Assembly: GCA_013813955.1 (NCBI GenBank)
Contig: JACCQW010000188.1
Location: 1-8,229 of the forward strand
Direction of reading: 5' to 3'
Origin: Solirubrobacterales bacterium
GTDB lineage: Bacteria; Actinomycetota; Thermoleophilia; Solirubrobacterales; Solirubrobacteraceae
DNA: 8,229 bases
The notes beneath the pieces are model-generated. The model ran no database searches, was not told where the DNA came from, and saw nothing but the letters and a program-made list of their open reading frames with translations. Below, in pieces: positions 1 through 4,842 of the stretch (positions within the stretch are counted from its first letter, which is position 1; each line of letters begins with the position of its first letter). A program made the translations under genes and the position numbers.

Positions 1-111
1 TTCGGCTGGCGCATAGCGGCCAGCCATGAACCGTGGTGCGAACATTGCCGCGAGTCCGTAGGCGAGGCGCCCGAAAGACCCGACGGTCATAACGGAGCGT
101 CCCGAGGCCAT
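1..111 (-). CDS. Partial small hypothetical protein, N-terminal 37 codons
   Basis: Only the first 37 codons are in the window; the gene runs off the left edge. The peptide begins MASGRSVMTVGSFGRLAYGL and continues with a hydrophobic stretch and an APRFMAGRYAP segment. A Gly/Leu/Ala-rich helix followed by 'APR.MA' recalls small actinobacterial membrane proteins of the DUF4267/DoxX-like kind, but 37 residues cannot establish that. I chose the ATG at 111 because a TAGGGT -10 box lies exactly 6 nt upstream (118-123), which fits leaderless transcription, and no Shine-Dalgarno sequence is seen. The ATG at 90 (residue 8) is the alternative start. The gene follows the Imm1 gene in the same direction after about 190 nt of non-coding DNA, so it probably has its own promoter. 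Confidence 0.5.
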   Translation of the reverse strand, partial: MASGRSVMTVGSFGRLAYGLAAMFAPRFMAGRYAPAE

Positions 112-117
112 GCGCTG

Positions 118-123
118 ACCCTA
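118..123 (-). promoter_or_regulatory. Candidate -10 box (TAGGGT) for the left-edge gene
   Basis: TAGGGT matches the actinobacterial TANNNT -10 pattern and ends 6 nt before the ATG at 111, so transcription would start at or next to the start codon. No clear -35 hexamer is seen at 16-18 nt. The same spacing is found before glmU. Confidence 0.4.
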
Positions 124-237
124 CCGCCACCCGACGATCGCGACGACTCAAAGCCTGCCCCCGGGTCGCCCCGGCTTCTTTCAAGCGCACCGAGCGGACA
201 GGCCGCTCCCGCGCCTCACAAAGACGTCCCGGCGGCA

Positions 238-293
238 CCTGCTTTCAGGCGGAAGGATCAGCCTCCGTACCGACGCCAAAGAACCCGGCTCGG
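238..293 (-). terminator. Cluster of short hairpins after the Imm1 gene, possible terminator
   Basis: Three imperfect stem-loops sit in a row just past the Imm1 stop codon. 270-277 pairs with 287-293 (7 bp, one bulged C, 9-nt loop). 250-256 pairs with 262-267 (6 bp, one bulged A). 238-241 pairs with 246-249 (4 bp). None is followed by a U-run on the minus strand, so a classical intrinsic terminator is not shown. This is a weak call based on position and pairing only. Confidence 0.25.
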
Positions 294-299
294 CGGTCG

Positions 300-692
300 T
301 CAGCTGGTCATGACGGTCGGCTCTGGTTCCCACACGATGGAGTCCAGCAGCCCGCCGCCGGACTCAAAAAAGAATTGGGCAGCGCGGCGCGCTTGGTGCG
401 CTGGCAGGGCACATCGGTCGAAGAACATTCGGCCGTTGAACGTCAAGGGTGGCTGCAACTCAGCAGAGGAGTCGGCTGTTGAATCTCCAACGCCGTGCAA
501 CGGCGGCCCTCCCGCCTTCGGGTTGTAGAAGAGCAGCACGGCATGGGTTGGGTGTCCGACGCCGACCGCCAGGGTGCCGCCGTCTCCGACCAAAAAGACC
601 AGCGCCGGGTGTCCGGCCGCCTCCGTGAGGACTGCATCCAGAGCAGTCGCGCTCTGGATGCCTCGCTGCTCGTTGCCGAACTGAACGTCCAC
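300..692 (-). CDS. Imm1-family immunity protein, orphan
   Basis: This is a 130-residue soluble protein that resembles the Imm1 immunity family, whose members neutralise polymorphic toxins, often deaminases or nucleases, in actinobacteria. The recognisable layout is: a first strand (VQFGNEQRGIQSA, 3-15), a helix ALDAVLTEA (17-25), a LVGDGGTLAVGVG strand pair (34-46), AVLLFY (51-56), a GVGD turn (67-70), then LPAHQARRAAQFFFESGG (96-113) leading to the closing IVWEPEP (119-125). The Tyr-turn-LP..A..A..FF-G..W pattern is the usual Imm1 signature. I chose the GTG at 692 because GGGG lies 6 nt upstream and homology-like sequence begins there; the much longer open frame upstream has no coding character. 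A Lys/Phe-rich stretch near 360-380 makes it more AT-rich than its neighbours, which suggests acquisition. No toxin gene is adjacent. The family call comes from pattern memory and was not searched. Confidence 0.6.
   Translation of the reverse strand: MDVQFGNEQRGIQSATALDAVLTEAAGHPALVFLVGDGGTLAVGVGHPTHAVLLFYNPKAGGPPLHGVGDSTADSSAELQPPLTFNGRMFFDRCALPAHQARRAAQFFFESGGGLLDSIVWEPEPTVMTS
634..661 (-). repeat. Perfect 11-bp inverted repeat inside the 5' coding region of the Imm1 gene
   Basis: GCATCCAGAGC (634-644) and GCTCTGGATGC (651-661) are exact reverse complements separated by 6 nt. The mRNA can form an 11-bp stem covering about codons 11-20, 31-58 nt after the GTG. The same bases encode the family-typical IQSATALDA segment, so the hairpin and the protein share this sequence. 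It could limit translation or serve as a protein-binding site; the sequence does not say which. Confidence 0.65.
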
Positions 693-718
693 AGAAAACC
701 CCAGCGATTGAGAAACGC

Positions 719-724
719 AGAATA
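719..724 (-). promoter_or_regulatory. Candidate -10 box (TATTCT) for the Imm1 gene
   Basis: TATTCT fits TANNNT and stands out in GC-rich DNA. It ends 26 nt before the GTG at 692, leaving a leader of about 20 nt that contains the GGGG Shine-Dalgarno-like run at 699-702. No good -35 is seen. A second TANNNT box (TAGGTT, 811-816) further upstream would instead give a leader of about 110 nt that includes the 762-785 hairpin. Confidence 0.35.
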
Positions 725-744
725 TGCCGGGTGGGTTGCCGATT

Positions 745-789
745 CCTCGCGGCCCCTCCCGGCGGCAGAATGTCGATTCTGCCGCGAGG
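745..789. repeat. Nested inverted repeats: 10-bp hairpin and a competing 8-bp pairing
   Basis: The core 762-771/776-785 is a perfect 10-bp stem with a 4-nt loop (half-site CGGCAGAAT). An outer pair, CCTCGCGG (745-752) and CCGCGAGG (782-789), is also perfectly complementary. It shares bases 782-785 with the core, so the two full pairings are mutually exclusive. If the 811-816 box is used, this would sit in the Imm1 leader RNA; otherwise it is a promoter-proximal palindrome. No U-run follows on either strand. Confidence 0.55.
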
Positions 790-886
790 CGGATGCGACG
801 CAGCTTGCCGAACCTAAGCGGCCGGACGCGTGCCGAACGCACGCTACTGCAGCGAGTCCTGCCGGCGGCGCACGCAGCGGGAGCGG

Positions 887-1391
887 CTAACGGCCTAGGT
901 CTACGGCGATCTGATCGGGGGGGCGACTGGCGCGCAACTGGCGCGCGGCCCGCCCCCACTCGATCCTGTGCCACGAGGCGAGCGCCAGCGTGATCCGCTC
1001 GTCCGTGCGCCAGTCCCGGGGCAGCTTGCCGCCATCCACCACGGCCCAGGGCCACGCGCCGAGCTCGTGCAGCAGCTCGCGGCCGTGCTTCACCCATCGG
1101 TCGGACGTCCTCGACCGGCCGCGGCCGTCCTGCTCTGAGAAATCCCCCGCCTCGATGGCCTCGGCGAGCTCGAGCGAGGTCAGACCTTCAAGGTCGCGCA
1201 GATACGCGGCTTCGATGTGCCACAGCGTACAGCGCGCCTCCGATGCGAGGTGAGCGGGTCCGGGGCCGGCGCTCGTGGGCGGGCGGCATCTCGATCGAGG
1301 CGTCACGCAGTAGGGGCAGGCCGATGCCCTTCCCGGGGATCTGGACGGTCGGCGCGCCGGCCGGGCAGATCGTGTTGAGCCAGAGCAGCAT
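887..1391 (-). pseudogene. Hypothetical gene interrupted by a one-base frameshift
   Basis: Two overlapping frames each look coding over half of this interval. The first, from the ATG at 1391, reads MLLWLNTICPAGAPTVQIPG and on to IEMPPAHERRP with almost only G/C third positions, then loses character near 1255. The second picks up near 1252 with HLASEARCTLWHIEAAYLR and runs to the TAG at 887. The interval is 505 nt, one base more than a whole number of codons, as expected from a single inserted base; the GGGG run at 1262-1265 is a likely place. Joined, it would give about 167 residues. The C-terminal half is Trp-rich and has a helical LTSLELAEAIEAGDF...DRWVKHGRELLHELG segment that could be a helix-turn-helix, but I do not recognise the family. 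The start is uncertain: no Shine-Dalgarno precedes 1391, and the frame stays open upstream into the prs 3' end without ATG, GTG or TTG, so the 5' end may also be truncated. A sequencing error is possible. Confidence 0.5.
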
Positions 1392-1411
1392 CTGCCAGCC
1401 GGGGCGCGGTG

Positions 1412-1447
1412 GGACAAAGTCGGCCGCCAGGGGCTCGCGATTTGTCC
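1412..1447 (-). terminator. Stem-loop just after prs, candidate terminator or 3' stabiliser
   Basis: Six nt after the prs stop codon, GGACAAA (1412-1418) pairs perfectly with TTTGTCC (1441-1447). Further pairing lies inside the loop (1420-1422 with 1438-1440 after one bulged base, then 1423-1425 with 1432-1434). There is no U-run after it, so it resembles the tail-less hairpins often placed after actinobacterial genes. Its position marks the end of the glmU-prs unit. Confidence 0.5.
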
Positions 1448-1453
1448 ACGACG

Positions 1454-2476
1454 TCAGAAGAGCTGGTTCTCGCCACCGAAGACCTCGCTCACCGAGTCGT
1501 CGGTGAAGATGCGGCGGATCGAGTCGGTCAGCAGGTCGGCGCAGGAGAGCACGCGCAGGTTGTCAGGCGCGCCGGGACGCAGGGGGATCGTGTCGGTGAC
1601 CACGATCTGCTCGAAGCCCGCCGCCACGAGATTCTCGTAGGCGTTGCCGCTGAGCACCGGGTGCGTGGCGGCGGCGTAGACGCGCGTGGCGCCCGCGTCC
1701 AGGACGGTGAGCGCGGCGGCCTTCAGGGTGCCGGCGGTGTCGATCATGTCATCGACGATCACCGCGGTCTTGCCCTTGACGTTGCCGATCACGTAGCCGA
1801 TCTCGGCGACCTGGTGGGCGGGACGCTCCTTGGTCAGGATCGCCAGCTCGGCGCCGACCTTCTCGGCGAACTTCTGGTTGAGCTTGGCGCGCCCGACGTC
1901 CGGCGCCACGACGACCAGGTCGGCCAGCCCGAGGTCGGAGAAGTACTGCGTGAGCATGAACAGGCCGGTCATGTGATCGACGGGCTTGGAGAAGAAGCCC
2001 TGGATCTGACCCGCGTGCAGGTCCATCGTCAGCACGCGGTCGGCGCCCGCGCGCTCGAGCATCCGAGCGACCAGGCGTGAGGAGATCGGCTCGCGCGGGG
2101 CGGACTTCTTGTCCTGGCGGCTGTAGCCGAACCACGGCGTTACGGCGATGACGCGGTGCGCGCTGGCCCCCACGGCAGCGTCGATCATGAACATGAGCTC
2201 CATGAGCGCGTCGTTGGGGCTCACGCCGGTCTCCGCGTTGCCGCACGTGGGCTGGACGATGAAGACGTCGGCGCCGCGGATCGACTCGTCGTAGCGGCAG
2301 TAGACCTCGCCGTTGGAGAACGTCTTCAGCGTCACGGGGCCCAGGTCGACGCCAAGCTTGGCGGCGATCTTCGCGGCCAGCTCCGGGTTCGCGCGCCCGG
2401 AGAACAGCATGAGGTGCTTGTCGTAGCCGAACTCCAGGCGTGTCGACGGCAACGGCTGCGTCTGGACCGCGCTCAT
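1454..2476 (-). CDS. prs: Ribose-phosphate pyrophosphokinase (PRPP synthetase)
   Basis: This 340-residue cytosolic enzyme transfers pyrophosphate from ATP to ribose 5-phosphate to make PRPP for purine, pyrimidine, His, Trp and NAD synthesis, and in some actinobacteria for cell-wall arabinan precursors. Visible class I motifs are: N-terminal half FSGRANPELAAKIA (25-38), KTFSNGEVYCRYDESIRG (51-68), the catalytic flexible loop YSRQDKK (118-124), MDLHAGQIQGFF (151-162), VVAPDVGRAK (189-198), the KER segment (216-218), and the PRPP-binding loop VDDMIDTAGT (241-250). About 20 residues precede the usual N terminus (LMLFSG), a modest extension. The ATG at 2476 is supported by a GGGGAG Shine-Dalgarno 2 nt upstream. 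glmU ends 12 nt before it, so the two are almost certainly co-transcribed, an order conserved in actinobacteria. No key residue is missing. Confidence 0.97.
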   Translation of the reverse strand: MSAVQTQPLPSTRLEFGYDKHLMLFSGRANPELAAKIAAKLGVDLGPVTLKTFSNGEVYCRYDESIRGADVFIVQPTCGNAETGVSPNDALMELMFMIDAAVGASAHRVIAVTPWFGYSRQDKKSAPREPISSRLVARMLERAGADRVLTMDLHAGQIQGFFSKPVDHMTGLFMLTQYFSDLGLADLVVVAPDVGRAKLNQKFAEKVGAELAILTKERPAHQVAEIGYVIGNVKGKTAVIVDDMIDTAGTLKAAALTVLDAGATRVYAAATHPVLSGNAYENLVAAGFEQIVVTDTIPLRPGAPDNLRVLSCADLLTDSIRRIFTDDSVSEVFGGENQLF

Positions 2477-2488
2477 CGCTCCCCGAGT

Positions 2489-3865
2489 CTAGTCGGCCCC
2501 GCGGCGCTTGCGGTCGGCGTAGCCCTCGAGGTTGACCTGGCGCTCGCGGGCGACGCCCAGGGCGCCGGGCGGGACGTCCTTGGTGATAGCCGAGTTCGCG
2601 GCGGTGTAGGCCTCGTCGCCGAGGGTCACCGGGGCGACGAGCGTGGTGTCCACGCCCGTGCGCACGCCGGCGCCGATCGTCGTACGGTGCTTGCTCGTGC
2701 CGTCGTAGTTGGCGGTGATCGTCGCGGCACCGAGGTTCGTGCCCTCGCCCACGTCGGCGTCGCCGATGTAGGAGAGGTGCGGGACCTTGGCGCGGGCCCC
2801 GATGTCGGAGTTCTTGATCTCGACGAAGGTGCCGGCCTTCGACCCCTCGCGCAGCAGGGCGCCGGGGCGCAGGTAGGCGAACGGGCCCACCGTCGCGCCG
2901 TCGCGCACCTCGCAGCCGACGAGGTAGGAGTGCGGCACGGTGACCTCTTCGCCCAGCCTCGTGTCGATGAGCGTCGTGAGCGGGCCGATGCGACAGCCCG
3001 CGCCCGCGGTCGTGGCGCCGCGCAGGTAGGACGAGGGCTCGACGACAGTGTCCGGGCCGAGCGTGACGCCGGCGTCGACCAGCGTCGAGGCGGGGTCGAC
3101 GATCGTGACCCCCGCGCGGCCGTGGTGGTCGTGGATACGCGCCTGGGCGATCGCGCGGACGACGGCGAGCTGGGCGCGGTCGTTCACGCCGAGGGCGTAC
3201 ACAGGGTCGATGCGGTGCGCGGCCACGGCGTGGCCGGCCGCGCGCAGGGAAGGCAGGACGTCGGGGAGGTACAGCTCGCCCTGGGCGTTGTCGTCGCGCA
3301 GCCCCTCCAGCGCGGCGAGCAGCGCGGCGCCGTCGAAGGCGAAGATGGCGGTGTTGACCTCGGCGATGGCCAGCTCGTCGGCGGTCGCGTCACCGCCTGC
3401 CTTGGTCTCCACGACGCGTTGCACGCCGCCCTCCGGGTCGCGGACCACGCGCCCGTAGCCGGCGGGGTCCTCGAGGACCATCGTGGCCATGGTGGCGGCG
3501 GCGCCTCGGCCCGCGTGCCCGGCCAGCAGCTCGGCGAGAAGCTCGGCGGTCACGAGCGGGACGTCGCCGGGGAGGACGAGGACCGGCGCGCCGGGATCGA
3601 TCGCGGGCGCCGCCGCGCGGACCGCTCCACCGGTGCCGTCGGCCTGGGGCTGGACCACGCGGGTGACGGCGGCCGGCAGGTGCTCGGCGAGCGCGTTCGC
3701 CGGGGAGTCCACGACGACGACCTTCGCCGCGCCGGCCTGCAGCGCCGCCGCGATCGGCCACGCGACCAGCGGGCGCCCGCACAGCTCGTGGAGCATCTTC
3801 GGCAGCTTGGAGCGCATCCGGGTCCCCTGCCCGGCGGCGAGGATCACGACGGTGGGAGCAGCCAT
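2489..3865 (-). CDS. glmU: Bifunctional GlmU: GlcN-1-P acetyltransferase / GlcNAc-1-P uridyltransferase
   Basis: This 458-residue cytosolic enzyme makes UDP-GlcNAc in two steps, acetylating glucosamine-1-P with acetyl-CoA and then coupling it to UTP, for peptidoglycan and other glycans. The uridyltransferase domain (1 to about 230) shows LAAGQGTRMRSKLPKMLH (9-26), the metal-binding Asp in GDVPL (D101), EVNTAIF (169-175) and the second metal ligand in GVNDR (N228). In the nucleotide loop DGTGGAV (76-82) the more usual His of GTGHA is Gly. The left-handed beta-helix acetyltransferase domain follows (about 250-440), with the hexapeptide-repeat core, GPFAYLRPGA (327-336), KVPHLSYIGDA (360-370, catalytic H363), GAATITANYDG (379-389) and AYTAANSAITKDVPPGALG (419-437). 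Length is normal. The ATG at 3865 lies 6 nt after a TAGGAT -10 box with no Shine-Dalgarno, so translation is probably leaderless. prs follows 12 nt downstream. Confidence 0.97.
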   Translation of the reverse strand: MAAPTVVILAAGQGTRMRSKLPKMLHELCGRPLVAWPIAAALQAGAAKVVVVDSPANALAEHLPAAVTRVVQPQADGTGGAVRAAAPAIDPGAPVLVLPGDVPLVTAELLAELLAGHAGRGAAATMATMVLEDPAGYGRVVRDPEGGVQRVVETKAGGDATADELAIAEVNTAIFAFDGAALLAALEGLRDDNAQGELYLPDVLPSLRAAGHAVAAHRIDPVYALGVNDRAQLAVVRAIAQARIHDHHGRAGVTIVDPASTLVDAGVTLGPDTVVEPSSYLRGATTAGAGCRIGPLTTLIDTRLGEEVTVPHSYLVGCEVRDGATVGPFAYLRPGALLREGSKAGTFVEIKNSDIGARAKVPHLSYIGDADVGEGTNLGAATITANYDGTSKHRTTIGAGVRTGVDTTLVAPVTLGDEAYTAANSAITKDVPPGALGVARERQVNLEGYADRKRRGAD

Positions 3866-3871
3866 GGGCGC

Positions 3872-3877
3872 ATCCTA
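3872..3877 (-). promoter_or_regulatory. -10 box (TAGGAT) of glmU, leaderless layout
   Basis: TAGGAT lies 6 nt before the glmU ATG. CGGGCAGC lies 8 nt upstream of the box (3886-3893), and a near copy stands at the same distance before the phosphorylase gene. No TTGACA-like -35 is visible; the -35 region would overlap the tRNA -10 box on the other strand. Confidence 0.55.
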
Positions 3878-3895
3878 GGCGCGCGGCTGCCCGGG

Positions 3896-3901
3896 TACGA
3901 T
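3896..3901 (+). promoter_or_regulatory. -10 box (TACGAT) of the tRNA-Gln gene
   Basis: TACGAT fits TANNNT and ends 10 nt before the first base of the mature tRNA, a normal distance for a short 5' leader. It faces away from the glmU -10 box, with 18 bp between the two boxes, so the two promoters share their upstream DNA. Confidence 0.55.
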
Positions 3902-3911
3902 TCCAGGTCGA

Positions 3912-3984
3912 TGGGGAGTGGTGTAACTGGCGAGCACTCGGGGCCTTGGCCCCCGCGGACCGGGTTCGAATCCTGGCTCCCCAG
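3912..3984 (+). tRNA. tRNA-Gln (anticodon TTG)
   Basis: A full cloverleaf can be drawn. The acceptor stem TGGGGAG (3912-3918) pairs with CTCCCCA (3977-3983). The D stem is GTG/CAC (3921-3923, 3935-3937) with GG in the loop. The anticodon stem is CGGGG (3939-3943)/CCCCG (3951-3955). The T arm CCGGG-TTCGAAT-CCTGG (3960-3976) has one G-U pair. The 7-nt loop CCTTGGC places TTG (3946-3948) as anticodon, reading CAA. The weak U1-A72 pair and G73 are glutamine identity features. CCA is not encoded. Position 33 is C where U is nearly universal, and GGGGCC-TT-GGCCCC around the anticodon can form a competing stem register. It is the only plus-strand gene, between glmU and the phosphorylase; a tRNA-Gln near glmU-prs is, from memory, a common actinobacterial arrangement. 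Confidence 0.93.
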
Positions 3985-4015
3985 TCATTCCGCCGGCTCC
4001 ACCGCGCCGGGCCGA

Positions 4016-4810
4016 TCAGTCGAAGCGGAAGTGGGTTCCGACCGGCGCCAGCGCGTCGCCGTCGACCCGGGGTACGGCGGCCGCCAGCGTGCTCGCGAAC
4101 GTCTCGCCGCTGGCGCCGATCAGGCGGATGAGCTCCTCGACAGGGGTCGGCTCGGCGGGCACGCCGTTGGCGTAGTCCGTCGCGTAGCCGAGCAGCGCGT
4201 AGGGGATCTCGGCCTCGCCGCTGAGCACGGTCTCGGGGCCGGCGGTCTGGCTGACCGCGGTGACGCCGCAGCCCTGCAGCATCCGGATCTCCGCACGGGT
4301 GTTGAACCGCGGGCCGTCGACATGCCCGTAGCAGCCGCCGTCGCGCACGGCGTGGCCCGCCTCGCGCGCGCCGGCCAGCAGCGCCGCGCGCAGCGACTGC
4401 GAGAACGGGCGGTCGTAGATCCAGTGCCCGCGCCCGGTCTCCCCCGGCTCGCTGTAGAGCGTGCAGATCGAGCCGTCGGGCAGGCGGTTGGCCAGGAAGT
4501 GCAGGTCGTCGAACACGAGCAGCGTGCCCAGCTCGATGTCCCGGTCCAGCGCGCCGCACACCGTCACCGCGAGGATCGCGTCGGCGCCCAGCGCCTTCAG
4601 CGCAGCGATGTTCGCGCGGTGTGTGACCTGGCTGGAGAGCAGTTCGTGCCCCTCGCGGTGACGCGAGACGTGCAGCACGTCGACCCCCGCGAAGCGCCCG
4701 GCGGTCACCGGCGCCGCGCCGAAGCGCGTCCTTACCATCTCGGCCGGCGCGTCGGCTTCGATGCCGGGCAGGGCGTAGGTGCCCGACCCGGTGAGGATCC
4801 CGATGCGCAT
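4016..4810 (-). CDS. MTAP/PNP-family purine nucleoside phosphorylase
   Basis: This 264-residue cytosolic enzyme belongs to the trimeric PNP/MTAP family (PNP_UDP_1 fold). It uses phosphate to split a purine nucleoside, such as methylthioadenosine, methylthioinosine, inosine or guanosine, into base and (methylthio)ribose 1-phosphate. Visible parts are: the phosphate loop TGSGTY (7-12), SRHREGHE (49-56), THRANIAALKALGAD (63-77), FDDLHFLANR (100-109), GPRFNTRAEI (166-175), SQTAGPETVL (187-196) and GYATDYANG (208-216). MTAP normally has GMT and TDYD in the last two. Here Met is Gln188 and the second Asp is Ala214, while Asp212 is kept and Asn215 follows, so base and 5' group preference cannot be read off. 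It starts at the ATG at 4810, 8 nt after a TAGGAT box, so it has its own promoter. A PucR-type regulator gene ends 32 nt upstream. The gene converges on the tRNA. The mtnP name would be a guess. Confidence 0.9.
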   Translation of the reverse strand: MRIGILTGSGTYALPGIEADAPAEMVRTRFGAAPVTAGRFAGVDVLHVSRHREGHELLSSQVTHRANIAALKALGADAILAVTVCGALDRDIELGTLLVFDDLHFLANRLPDGSICTLYSEPGETGRGHWIYDRPFSQSLRAALLAGAREAGHAVRDGGCYGHVDGPRFNTRAEIRMLQGCGVTAVSQTAGPETVLSGEAEIPYALLGYATDYANGVPAEPTPVEELIRLIGASGETFASTLAAAVPRVDGDALAPVGTHFRFD

Positions 4811-4818
4811 GGCGCGGG

Positions 4819-4824
4819 ATCCTA
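4819..4824 (-). promoter_or_regulatory. -10 box (TAGGAT) of the phosphorylase gene, leaderless layout
   Basis: TAGGAT lies 8 nt before the ATG at 4810. CGGGCTGC stands 8 nt upstream of it (4833-4840), matching the glmU promoter in seven of eight bases and in spacing. No Shine-Dalgarno lies between the box and the ATG. It falls in the 32-nt gap after the regulator gene, so the phosphorylase can be transcribed separately from the upstream operon. Confidence 0.5.
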
Positions 4825-4842
4825 GACGGCGCGCAGCCCGAC

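Larger units (their letters stand above)
112..299. other. Non-coding stretch between the Imm1 gene and the left-edge gene
   Basis: No reading frame here has convincing codon bias. The stretch holds the candidate -10 box at 118-123 and a cluster of small imperfect hairpins at 238-293. Nothing else is recognisable. Confidence 0.5.
693..886. other. Non-coding stretch upstream of the Imm1 gene with nested inverted repeats
   Basis: No coding bias is seen on either strand. It holds the candidate Imm1 promoter boxes (719-724, 811-816), the 762-785 palindrome, and the 745-752/782-789 pair that competes with it. Confidence 0.5.

Noticed and set aside
161..174. CCGGG/CCCGG hairpin followed by a T-rich stretch on the plus strand
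   Set aside because: Only 5 bp, and no plus-strand gene ends upstream of it.
693..1097. Upstream extension of the immunity frame to 265 residues
   Set aside because: The extra N-terminal part is Arg/Ala-rich shadow sequence opposite another gene's frame; homology-like sequence begins at the GTG at 692 with its own Shine-Dalgarno-like run.
887..1391. The frameshifted gene as the toxin partner of the Imm1 protein
   Set aside because: It lies on the usual toxin side, but nothing resembling a deaminase or nuclease motif is visible, and a 195-nt gap with its own promoter signals separates the two.
3912..3984. tRNA-Gln 3' end as an integration site for a mobile element
   Set aside because: No integrase, no repeated copy of the tRNA 3' end in the window, and conserved housekeeping genes on both sides.
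3993..4010. 5-bp stem between the tRNA and phosphorylase ends as a bidirectional terminator
   Set aside because: Short stem, 8-nt loop and no U-run on either side; stems like this are common by chance in such GC-rich DNA.
2156..4825. Very long plus-strand open frame opposite prs, glmU and the phosphorylase
   Set aside because: It is the antisense shadow of three well-identified genes in GC-rich DNA, full of Arg/Gly/Val/Asp repeats with no domain, and it also runs across the tRNA.
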